DNA of 23,582 bases, taken from positions 1 to 23,582 of the forward strand of contig DDTF01000035.1 of the NCBI GenBank assembly GCA_002345965.1. Direction: 5' to 3'. The notes beneath the pieces were generated by a model, which ran no database searches, was not told the origin of the DNA, and saw nothing but the letters and a program-made list of their open reading frames with translations. This stretch comes from Flammeovirgaceae bacterium UBA2371 (GTDB lineage Bacteria > Bacteroidota > Bacteroidia > Cytophagales > Cyclobacteriaceae). The position numbers and the translations under genes were made by a program. Each line of letters begins with the position of its first letter. Position 1 is the first letter of the stretch. This document shows, in pieces, positions 8,519 to 14,491 of this stretch.

Positions 8519-8958
8519 TGGCAGTTATGCTTCACCTTCTCCAGTGCTTTTGGCAAAGTGGTTTTCATAAAGTTCAAATGTTCGTCAAGAACATCAATTT
8601 CAACACTAAGTATATTGTTGTTTGTTCCTTCGGTAAGCGTATAAGTTTCTATGGCGCCTGTCCATTTTTTTGTTTCATCATCAATGGGTTGCTCCTTTCC
8701 ATTCACCACCTTTCCGATATGCCTAAACATCATAATTTGATTTGGAATGTGTTTTTCGATGATGCTGTAAATACCACTTTGATCTGGAGAAAGGAATAAT
8801 ACTTTGCTGCCTTCTTTCCAATTATCGGTGATGGCATAGGAACCTTCAAAAAATACGCCAGCCCAGTCCCGATAAGCGTTCTCGTTCCAAAGTGCATTCC
8901 AAATCTTGGTTTTCTCTGCTTTAATATCTATTGAAAATTGCAATTTGTTAATCTTCAT
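8503..8958 (-). CDS. SRPBCC / AHSA1-like START-domain protein
   Basis: 151 residues, cytoplasmic. The opening (FSIDIKAEKTKIWNALWN), the middle (WKEGSKVLFLSPDQSGIYSI) and the long C-terminal helix (HLNFMKTTLPKALEKVK) fit the AHSA1 branch of the SRPBCC fold, which forms a deep pocket for hydrophobic ligands. The ligand is unknown. The last codons (CHQQRI and stop) are contributed by the flanking repeat element, so the tail is probably not native to the family. The two copies of the CAGGACAGCCAGG repeat on either side suggest that the gene was acquired as a unit. The start is an ATG at 8958. Confidence 0.85.
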   Translation of the reverse strand: MKINKLQFSIDIKAEKTKIWNALWNENAYRDWAGVFFEGSYAITDNWKEGSKVLFLSPDQSGIYSIIEKHIPNQIMMFRHIGKVVNGKEQPIDDETKKWTGAIETYTLTEGTNNNILSVEIDVLDEHLNFMKTTLPKALEKVKHNCHQQRI

Positions 8959-8971
8959 GATTTGAGATAAA

Positions 8972-9049
8972 GCTGTAAGTTAGGGGGGAGAGGGCGAAAC
9001 CAGGACAGCCAGGGAAAACAATTGGCGGAAACATTATGCTGTATGTTGG
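8972..9049 (-). repeat. Boundary element E2 upstream of the SRPBCC gene
   Basis: This spacer carries the second CAGGACAGCCAGG copy (9001-9013) and is bracketed by near-identical direct repeats, GCTGTAAGTTAGG at 8972-8984 and GCTGTATGTTGG at 9038-9049. Read along the minus strand it begins CCAACATACAGC, like the CCAACAAC starts of E1 and E3. A long stem is not evident. The doubled end could mean that two element ends were joined. Confidence 0.45.
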
Positions 9050-9074
9050 ACACGACAACTAATTCTTAAAGTGC

Positions 9075-9296
9075 TTAGATTTTGGGATTCCCCTTCATCT
9101 TAAGTGAACTAATTCCATAAACGATTAGTCCAACAGCGCCAAGGAACTTTAGAGTTAAGCCAAGAATGTAGCCTGATGTAAACCCTACTTCATACGACTT
9201 ATAGTCTGGAAAATTAATTATCAGTGAATAAATTATAGCAAGGGAAAAAATCAATCCCATAATTCCTAGAAAGCGCCTAATCTTAGTGTTTTTCAT
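9075..9296 (-). CDS. Small two-span membrane protein
   Basis: 73 residues with two hydrophobic segments (about residues 8-27 and 39-64), a basic N-terminus (MKNTKIRR) and a basic tail (KMKGNPKI), which suggests two spans with both ends in the cytoplasm. No family recognised. It sits alone between elements E3 and E2, the arrangement expected of a one-gene cassette. Start at the ATG at 9296. Confidence 0.6.
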   Translation of the reverse strand: MKNTKIRRFLGIMGLIFSLAIIYSLIINFPDYKSYEVGFTSGYILGLTLKFLGAVGLIVYGISSLKMKGNPKI

Positions 9297-9353
9297 AATA
9301 AGCTACTTTAATGCGTCAATATTAGGTTAATATAAATAAAACCAGTCTTGCTT

Positions 9354-9453
9354 CCAACAACAATGTTTCCTCCCGCGTGACATCCCCGCTTCCGATTATA
9401 ACGCTCCTATGATAAAACTATTGCCATTTATTTCCACTAGGAGCTGTTGTTGG
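9354..9453 (-). repeat. attC-like element E3
   Basis: Outer arms CCAACAACA (9354-9362) and TGTTGTTGG (9445-9453) are perfect inverted copies. Inside lies a tighter core: AACGCTCCTA (9400-9409), a 28-base middle, then TAGGAGC (9438-9444), one unpaired T and GTT (9446-9448). The paired AAC/GTT with one extra base on one side resembles the boxes and extrahelical base of integron attC sites. It lies 3' of the outer-membrane gene at 9500 and 5' of the small membrane gene. Confidence 0.55.
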
Positions 9454-9499
9454 CTGCTACGTATTGATGTTATCAGCTATATTCCTAACCTCCGCAAAA

Positions 9500-10126
9500 T
9501 CACTTAAAATTATACCCAAAATGCAATCCTGGTTCAGGCGTCCATTTTGGCCACTTGTCATCTTTTTCTTTAAAACCATCAGGCATTTCAGTGAAATAAG
9601 GACGGCCTGCAACACCCAGAGATGGTTCTATAAAAAACCTATCCTTAAAGAGTTTAACGTGATAGCCAATTCGATAAGTGTTGAATATGATAAAACCATC
9701 ACCCACTTTATTACCGTTGTCATTCTTATAGGTTTGCCACATAGGCGCTACATGTACTGCTGCGTAAAGACCTTTCCAGAAATACCTTTGATAAGCAAGA
9801 CCAAAACCCCATTCTCTGATATGACCAGGATATTTCTCTTCAGGTGTTCCGTATGCCTTATTATAAAATGGGTTAATACCCAGTGGCCAGGAATGTTTCC
9901 AGGTTATTAGTTCGAGAGAAATTATATCTTTCCCTGTAATACGATAACCTACATTGAGTTGAGCGAAGCCAGGAGGATCTACGGTATCTAAATTACCCAA
10001 TAGAAACAGCGTGCTCCCAACAAAATACTTTTTATAACTACTGTCTTGTTTGGCATATTGTGCCTTCACCTGTAAACTGTTTGCCAACACTAAGGCAAGT
10101 CCAATCCATAAACTTTTCATTTTCAT
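9500..10126 (-). CDS. Outer-membrane beta-barrel protein, paralogue 1 (tandem copy)
   Basis: About 208 residues from the ATG at 10126; extension to 10168 would put extra residues before the signal peptide, so I reject it. The signal peptide ends in LQVKAQ. The mature part has repeated amphipathic strands, the block KYPGHIREWGFGLAYQR, and a C-terminal GYNFK, all consistent with a small outer-membrane barrel. It is clearly paralogous to the next gene (10190) and to the gene at 19433: all three share YPGH, a YQR followed by WKG, a GYH/GYQ strand and an FFxEP strand. Function unknown. It lies 63 bases downstream of its sister and is probably co-transcribed with it. Its 3' side carries element E3. 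Confidence 0.75.
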   Translation of the reverse strand: MKMKSLWIGLALVLANSLQVKAQYAKQDSSYKKYFVGSTLFLLGNLDTVDPPGFAQLNVGYRITGKDIISLELITWKHSWPLGINPFYNKAYGTPEEKYPGHIREWGFGLAYQRYFWKGLYAAVHVAPMWQTYKNDNGNKVGDGFIIFNTYRIGYHVKLFKDRFFIEPSLGVAGRPYFTEMPDGFKEKDDKWPKWTPEPGLHFGYNFK

Positions 10127-10189
10127 TTCTTTTTTAATTGATGTTAAACGATTCATGCTGGTGCACACTTATAGATCTCGGTAAGAATT

Positions 10190-10810
10190 CTAAAACCTAA
10201 ATCCAAAATCAAACCCGGGTTGAATAAAGTAGTTAGGCCATTTTACTTCTACTGATTTAAAAGATGCTGGAACATTGGTTCTTAGAGGCCAATAACTAAT
10301 TCCAATAGCTGGTTCAAAAAAGAACCGGTCGTTAAAAAACTTAAACTGGTACCCTAAATAGAAGTCCAGGTACAACGTGTATCCATTTCCAATCTTTTTA
10401 TTGTCCTCATCCAGATATTTTTCAAAAGCATTCAACGCTTGAACGGATGTATAGGCTCCTTTCCACCAAAACCGCTGGTATCCTAATGTAGGAGCAAGTA
10501 TACGAGCATGTCCAGGATAGTTTTGTCCAGGCGCATCAAATGATGAAGATCCAAAAGGGATACCTATTGGCCAGGAGTAAATGGATCTTTTAAATCTAAA
10601 GGAAACAACATCTTTGGGTGTTATCCTATACCCAACATTGAGTTGTACGTACTCAGGGTTATTTACTTTATCAAAATTGCCTAATAAATAGAGCGTGCTG
10701 CCAACAAACCACCTTTTGTAGGCACCGTCTTGTTTCGTGTTTTGCGCATGCACCTGAAAACTGCTTGCCAATACTAAGGCAAGTCCAATCCCTAAAATCT
10801 TCTTTTGCAT
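10190..10810 (-). CDS. Outer-membrane beta-barrel protein, paralogue 2 (tandem copy)
   Basis: 206 residues. The signal peptide ends in FQVHAQ. The first 70 residues match paralogue 1 closely (WFVGSTLYLLGNFDKV and YVQLNVGYRITPKDVVS), the rest less so, and it ends in FDFGFRF with the terminal Phe typical of barrel insertion signals. Its leader also shares a block with paralogue 1 (ATCGTTTAAC, then TC), so the duplication included upstream DNA. It is the second gene after the Crp/Fnr regulator at 10896, about 85 bases away, with a good -7 box in the gap. Function unknown. Confidence 0.75.
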   Translation of the reverse strand: MQKKILGIGLALVLASSFQVHAQNTKQDGAYKRWFVGSTLYLLGNFDKVNNPEYVQLNVGYRITPKDVVSFRFKRSIYSWPIGIPFGSSSFDAPGQNYPGHARILAPTLGYQRFWWKGAYTSVQALNAFEKYLDEDNKKIGNGYTLYLDFYLGYQFKFFNDRFFFEPAIGISYWPLRTNVPASFKSVEVKWPNYFIQPGFDFGFRF

Positions 10811-10841
10811 ATGTTTTATTCATCGAGGTTAAACGATGCAT

Positions 10842-10849
10842 CAAAAGTA
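10842..10849 (-). promoter_or_regulatory. Likely -7 box of the promoter for the tandem outer-membrane genes
   Basis: The minus strand reads TACTTTTG, a full match to the Bacteroidota sigma-70 -7 consensus TAnnTTTG, 32 bases before the ATG of paralogue 2. A good TTG about 20 bases further upstream is missing, so it may depend on an activator. The neighbouring Crp/Fnr protein is a candidate. Confidence 0.4.
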
Positions 10850-10895
10850 GATGGCCGGGATACTATTACTTGTTCACTTAAGTTAAGAAATACGT

Positions 10896-11474
10896 TTAGC
10901 TCTTTTTTTCAAGAATCCTTGCTCTTAGTCTGCTTAAGGATTGAGGTTTGATGCCTAAATAGCTTGCTAGTTGGTGTTGTGGCACACGCTGAATAAGGTC
11001 CGGTCTTTTTTGTAGTAAGTTCAGGTATCGTTGTTCTGGAGATGAAGTCTTAAACTCGTCAAAGTCTATTCGTTGTTTGGCCAACAACTCCTCCGACAAT
11101 TTTCTGCACATTAAATCAAACTTTGGAAATTTACTGTTTATTTCTGCTTCCATATCTGAATTGGAAATCAAAAGTATACTGTCCTCCACACAACTTACGT
11201 AATATTCAGACGGAGTTTTGCTTACTACGCAAGGGGGTGTCAAAGCCTCCATTTCTGTATAGAAAGCTGTTGTTTTTTCATCTCCGTCTATTATGTAATA
11301 AATCCGAATACAGCCTTCCAGCACAAAGTAGCTGTCCTTCGATTTCTGTCCTTTTTTGAGTATGGTTGTCCCTTTCTTTAAGGTACGAAATAGATCCAAA
11401 GAAACGATGGCGTTCTTCTCGGCTTCTGTCAGCGTAACGTATTTTGAGATAAAGTCAAATAGTAAATCTTGCAT
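10896..11474 (-). CDS. Crp/Fnr family transcriptional regulator
   Basis: 192 residues, full length for the family. Residues about 25-115 form the cyclic-nucleotide-binding type beta-roll (TILKKGQKSKDSYFVLEGCI, then YYIDGDEKTTAF). Residues about 145-190 form the winged HTH, with QHQLASYLGIKPQSLSRLRA as the recognition part. No Fnr-type cysteine cluster is visible, so it is unlikely to be an iron-sulfur oxygen sensor. This subtype is common in Bacteroidota; the ligand is usually unknown. It lies directly upstream of the two tandem outer-membrane genes on the same strand and probably controls them. Confidence 0.9.
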   Translation of the reverse strand: MQDLLFDFISKYVTLTEAEKNAIVSLDLFRTLKKGTTILKKGQKSKDSYFVLEGCIRIYYIIDGDEKTTAFYTEMEALTPPCVVSKTPSEYYVSCVEDSILLISNSDMEAEINSKFPKFDLMCRKLSEELLAKQRIDFDEFKTSSPEQRYLNLLQKRPDLIQRVPQHQLASYLGIKPQSLSRLRARILEKKS

Positions 11475-11540
11475 TCTTTTATGTTGTTACCGTCTGTTTT
11501 ACTTGAATAAGAGGTTGATGAAGTTTGATTGGTGATTTTC

Positions 11541-11720
11541 TTACCCATTTATGAAAATACTATTAAGGGATACAATGATGCTATTTTTCATATATCTCTT
11601 ACCTTTTTCTAATGCGTAAAGATACTTTTTCTTAACTCCGTTGTCTGCTTCTTTTTCACAAAGTGCCTCAATTTTAGGTAATAACATTTTGTTATTTTCA
11701 GTCTTAATTTTAGTCTTCAT
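11541..11720 (-). CDS. Possible small protein, 59 residues
   Basis: An ATG-started frame reading MKTKIKTENNKMLLPKIEAL and onwards, with EADNGVKKKYLYALEKGKRY in the middle and NSIFING at the end. It is basic, probably helical, and has no membrane segment or known motif. It stands between element E5 and the Crp/Fnr gene, a position where a cassette-borne small gene could lie. Codon content looks plausible but the length is too short to be sure. Confidence 0.35.
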   Translation of the reverse strand: MKTKIKTENNKMLLPKIEALCEKEADNGVKKKYLYALEKGKRYMKNSIIVSLNSIFING

Positions 11721-11772
11721 GGCACCCTAAGGAGAGTTTTAAATTATATTCTTTTTTTATTGATAAAGAATA

Positions 11773-11853
11773 AGCAACAATTTATCACCCATATATAAGC
11801 TATTCGCATTCATGGGTAGGGTACTTAAACCGCTATTGATAATGCATGTTGCT
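11773..11853 (-). repeat. attC-like element E5 downstream of the first VOC gene
   Basis: AGCAACA at 11773-11779 and TGTTGCT at 11847-11853 are perfect inverted copies. Just inside, TTATCA (11782-11787) pairs with TGATAA (11837-11842), and ACCCAT (11787-11792) pairs with ATGGGT (11812-11817). The symmetric two-step stem follows the general plan of the other elements, but the outer box is GCAAC/GTTGC rather than TAAC/GTTA. It begins 14 bases past the VOC gene end. Confidence 0.45.
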
Positions 11854-11866
11854 ATGTAACAGTTTT

Positions 11867-12376
11867 CTATTTTTGGTATGCTCCAGATGAATAGGTCAAT
11901 TCGTAGCTGTGCGTATAAATTTCAAATACAATACCAAATGGGTCTTGTACGTATACCATTTTATAGGGTTTTTCGTTGGGATAGTATTCTCTTATTGGCA
12001 TTCTTTGTTTTCCGCCAGCCTCCACTATTTTTTTGGTCAAGTTCTCAATGTCTGGATCCTGTACACAAAAATGGAAAAGTCCCGTATTAAATGGATTGAA
12101 TTCAGGTACTTCTTTTATTCCATGTGGAAAGGAAAACAATTCAATCCCAATTCCGTCAGAAGTTGACATATGAGCAATTTCAAACTCTTCCCAATTCTCT
12201 CCAAATACATCAATACACATTCGTCCAATGGCGGTTTCCGATTCCTTCTTAACAGTGGAGGGTGACATTATTACATACCAACCCATAACACTTTCATAAA
12301 ATTCTACAGCCTTGTTAATATCTGGTACTGTTATTCCTATATGTGAAAAGGATTTTGGGTATTTAATTTCTTTCAT
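11867..12376 (-). CDS. VOC (glyoxalase/bleomycin-resistance-type) family protein
   Basis: 169 residues from the ATG at 12376; a GTG at 12400 would add eight residues that do not belong to the domain. The VOC module begins FSHIGITVPDINKAVEFYES and has a second half from FHFCVQDPDIENLTKKIVEA to YVQDPFGIVFEIYTH. Candidate metal ligands are His12 in the first strand, a Glu in GIELFSF, the His of FHF and the Glu of FEIYTH, at the positions used by glyoxalase and dioxygenase members. The substrate is unknown. It is a single-gene unit with repeat-bearing spacers on both sides (E6 upstream, E5 downstream), typical of cassette cargo. Confidence 0.85.
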   Translation of the reverse strand: MKEIKYPKSFSHIGITVPDINKAVEFYESVMGWYVIMSPSTVKKESETAIGRMCIDVFGENWEEFEIAHMSTSDGIGIELFSFPHGIKEVPEFNPFNTGLFHFCVQDPDIENLTKKIVEAGGKQRMPIREYYPNEKPYKMVYVQDPFGIVFEIYTHSYELTYSSGAYQK

Positions 12377-12427
12377 TTTTTTGTTTTCAAAGTTACACAC
12401 GTGCTTACTATTTATCTTTTAGTTTTT

Positions 12428-12471
12428 AACAATCAATATTTGAGCCCATTTAATTAATTATCTACATTGTT
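12428..12471 (-). repeat. Weak attC-like element E6 between the Doc and VOC genes
   Basis: AACAAT at 12428-12433 and ATTGTT at 12466-12471 are inverted copies, with TTAAC at one end and GTTG at the other as in the better elements. The arms are short and the sequence AT-rich, so chance is a real possibility. Confidence 0.25.
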
Positions 12472-12548
12472 GTGCTGAGTTTATTTTACTCTTTTATTTG
12501 AATAAACAGTTCAATTGATTTGGCCGTATATTTATTCAGTATTTAAAC

Positions 12549-12917
12549 TTACTTAACTCTGCTAGCAATCCAATCTTTAATTTGATCAAATGTTAATTCG
12601 CCTGAAGCAGCTTCAATGACAAAGGTGTATTTTTTATTTTCACCTTCAACTATATCCGTTTGATGCTCCATTAAAATCAATTTCAATTGGACAAACGCAG
12701 TTCTTTTATTGCCATCAATAAATGGATGATTTGTTATTAGATTTTCCAAAATTGCTGCAGCCTTATCAATAGGTTCCGGATACAGTTCTTTGGAGTCAAA
12801 TGTTAGGTAAGGTCGATTTAGAGCGGACTCCAATGCGCCTTTGTCTCTAATTCCATTAGCACCACCATAGCGCTCTATTTGGATGTCGTGGATAATCTCG
12901 ACCTTAGATTCATCAAT
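12549..12917 (-). CDS. doc: Doc/Fic-type toxin-like protein with no standard start codon
   Basis: The frame carries the Fic/Doc core motif HPFIDGNKRTAF and the Doc-family opening IHDIQIERYGG, then GIRDKGALESALNRP. Doc toxins phosphorylate elongation factor Tu; the Lys in GNKR is typical of Doc rather than AMPylating Fic enzymes. An ORF beginning at the TTG at 12833 has only 94 residues and loses the conserved first helix. The open frame in fact runs back to a TAG at 12924-12926, giving a normal ~122-residue Doc, but offers only ATT (12915-12917) or ATA as starts. So it either uses a rare ATT start or has lost its start. No Phd-type antitoxin gene is visible upstream; only a 46-codon frame (12913-13053) overlaps it. 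Confidence 0.75.
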   Translation of the reverse strand: MDESKVEIIHDIQIERYGGANGIRDKGALESALNRPYLTFDSKELYPEPIDKAAAILENLITNHPFIDGNKRTAFVQLKLILMEHQTDIVEGENKKYTFVIEAASGELTFDQIKDWIASRVK

Positions 12918-13007
12918 TATATGCTAATATATGCCTATGGCTATTGAAAGCATAAATTAATTTTTCCATTGATTTAAATGTTGACGACTTTGACCTACCA
13001 TTTGTCA

Positions 13008-13120
13008 ATAACGTCTTACTAAAATGACAATACGCCCCAGTTGCCAGAAGCATGAAAACTTCTCTTTCGCATTACCATTTCAAATTGTCTAGTTCTGATT
13101 TTCATTTTAGTATTTGTTAG
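13008..13120 (-). repeat. attC-like element E7 between the second VOC and Doc genes
   Basis: On the plus strand: ATAAC (13008-13012), GTCT (13013-13016), the arm TACTAAAATGA (13017-13027), a 74-base middle, the exact inverted arm TCATTTTAGTA (13102-13112), then TTT and GTTAG (13116-13120). An 11-bp perfect stem bracketed by AAC and GTT boxes over 113 bases is the same plan as E3 and E4. It starts nine bases after the VOC stop codon. Confidence 0.6.
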
Positions 13121-13128
13121 TAACATTT

Positions 13129-13605
13129 TTATTTTTCAAAAATCTGAATTCGGTTACCGTCAGGGTCAGTAATAATTACCATCCTTTTCCCAGTTATATC
13201 ATCCGTTACAATACCTCCATAAAAATCTACTTTTTCATTAGTGAAATGGTCAATCCACTTATCGAAATCTTTAACCAAAAAACCTAATTTAAAAAAACCA
13301 ATTAATCTCATTTTATTGTTGTAGTTCGGGACAATATCTTCAAGATTAAGTGCTTTGTCCAATTGGATTAGTTCAATCAATACATCTCCTCTTTTAAGGT
13401 TCGATTGTTTAAATCCTCTTTCTACTGACTCGACCCTACTAACTACTTCAAACCCTAAAGTTTTGGAATACCAGTGAATTGAAGAATCAAAATCACTAAC
13501 AATCATTGCCGAAAAGTAGGCTTCCAAATCTTCAGTTGAATCATTCTGTGCATAACTCAAGAAGGGAATCCAGACATATAATGAGATTATGAATACTCTT
13601 TTCAT
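13129..13605 (-). CDS. Exported VOC family protein
   Basis: 158 residues. Residues 1-20 form a signal peptide (basic start, hydrophobic core, end in LSYAQ). The rest is a single VOC domain: YFSAMIVSDFDSSIHWYSKT at the front, LIGFFKLGFLVKDFDKWIDH at the second half, and the closing TDPDGNRIQIFEK. Positions usually filled by metal-binding His are not His in the first strand, but the final Glu is not resolved by eye, so binding or catalysis is open. Most VOC proteins are cytoplasmic, so a secreted one is notable. It sits alone between E4 and E7. Confidence 0.8.
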   Translation of the reverse strand: MKRVFIISLYVWIPFLSYAQNDSTEDLEAYFSAMIVSDFDSSIHWYSKTLGFEVVSRVESVERGFKQSNLKRGDVLIELIQLDKALNLEDIVPNYNNKMRLIGFFKLGFLVKDFDKWIDHFTNEKVDFYGGIVTDDITGKRMVIITDPDGNRIQIFEK

Positions 13606-13615
13606 TTTGTTGCCG

Positions 13616-13741
13616 CTAACGGTTTAGGGTATGAAACGTAGGGCGTTCGGAGCTGTAAACTTGTCCTCCGAGCCAAAGTTTGCTAAGAAGTTAAAATTTT
13701 CAGAAAGCGCCATTCGCCCTATGTTCTTTGCCCAATGTTAG
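13616..13741 (-). repeat. attC-like element E4, best example
   Basis: On the plus strand CTAAC (13616-13620) and GTTAG (13737-13741) are exact inverted boxes. Inside, GGGTATGAAACGTAGGGCG (13627-13645) pairs with the complement of CGCCCTATGTTCTTTGCCC (13715-13733) at 14 of 19 positions. A further inner hairpin, CGGAG (13648-13652) and CTCCG (13666-13670), follows. Total 126 bases. The stop codon of the next gene (13738-13740) lies inside the GTTAG box. This nested, imperfect, boxed stem is close to what long attC sites look like. Confidence 0.65.
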
Positions 13742-13932
13742 TTAACGTTTGTTTTATTCATGCTTTCTTTCTTATACATGTAAAAGCCGATACAAACCAA
13801 TGAAATAAATATCAGAGACATGGGTATCCAAATGATATCTGTCCATAGCCAGCGAACTCCTTCTTCATTACCCCTGAATGGCAAGCATAGAACTAACAGC
13901 AACATGGCGAAGTACAATAAATTACTTTTCAT
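13738..13932 (-). CDS. Small two-span membrane protein ending inside element E4
   Basis: 64 residues with two hydrophobic segments (about residues 3-19 and 33-52) and a basic tail (YKKESMNKTNVN). No family recognised. The last codons, NKTNVN and the TAA, are formed by the edge of element E4, so the C-terminus may come from a recombination junction. It lies about 110 bases downstream of the membrane LuxR gene on the same strand and could be co-transcribed with it. Confidence 0.55.
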   Translation of the reverse strand: MKSNLLYFAMLLLVLCLPFRGNEEGVRWLWTDIIWIPMSLIFISLVCIGFYMYKKESMNKTNVN

Positions 13933-14002
13933 AAAACATCCATTTAAGTGAAAATTTATGAACGCAATTTCTCTATTGTTATCAGTTTGAACGAATAATT
14001 GG

Positions 14003-14021
14003 GGGTTGATAAAGGGTTGAT
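14003..14021. repeat. Direct repeat upstream of the small membrane gene
   Basis: GGGTTGAT occurs at 14003-14010 and again at 14014-14021, one helical turn (11 bases) apart, 70-90 bases before the start at 13932. It could be a binding site for a regulator, perhaps the neighbouring LuxR protein, but nothing proves this. Confidence 0.25.
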
Positions 14022-14041
14022 TTTATATATCACACTGATTT

Positions 14042-14491
14042 TCAAGTTTTTATTTTCGACTTTAACTCTCTCCTGCTTCTGATGTCTAGTTTTCTATATA
14101 TCTGGTTAATATGGGATTTCAGCGTGCTTTGCTCAATGAATAGCTCGGTCATTACCTCTTTATTTGTCTTTCCTGATATAATCAAGCCGTACACTTCCCT
14201 TTGTCTTTCTGTCAATCCATCAAGAAGAACATCTATTCTATCATCTTTAAATTGGGACTGCTCTTTTATTTGATTTGAAAGATTAGAAATTTTCTTTCTA
14301 TTAATCTGAAAATAGATGGCAACTAAGAATAGGCTTACTGTTATCAATAAAGTTATTAGGGCAGGATAGTTATGTAAAACCAATTTAACTTCACCATTAC
14401 TTCCTCTTATTGAAATCGCTATTGATGATAGTATAAGGGCTACTACCAGAAGATGCTTGTGATATTTTGAGAGGATGTTTTCCATTTTCAT
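14042..14491 (-). CDS. Membrane-anchored LuxR-type HTH regulator
   Basis: 149 residues from the ATG at 14491 (14485 is an equally good start; a GTG at 14521 adds only poor sequence). Two membrane segments occupy about residues 12-29 and 43-62, then a short coiled-coil-like linker (RKKISNLSNQIKEQSQFKDD), then a LuxR-type HTH: LTERQREVYGLIISGKTNKE followed by QSTLKSHINQIYRKL. There is no receiver, sensor or TPR domain, so any signal must act through the membrane part. The protein would stay at the inner membrane while binding DNA. Its targets are unknown; the small membrane gene downstream is a possible partner. Confidence 0.85.
   Translation of the reverse strand: MKMENILSKYHKHLLVVALILSSIAISIRGSNGEVKLVLHNYPALITLLITVSLFLVAIYFQINRKKISNLSNQIKEQSQFKDDRIDVLLDGLTERQREVYGLIISGKTNKEVMTELFIEQSTLKSHINQIYRKLDIRSRRELKSKIKT

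Noticed and set aside
12913..13053. 46-codon frame overlapping the Doc gene start, as a candidate antitoxin
   Set aside because: It is too short for Phd, has no recognisable DNA-binding motif, and its first third lies inside element E7, so it is probably not a gene.
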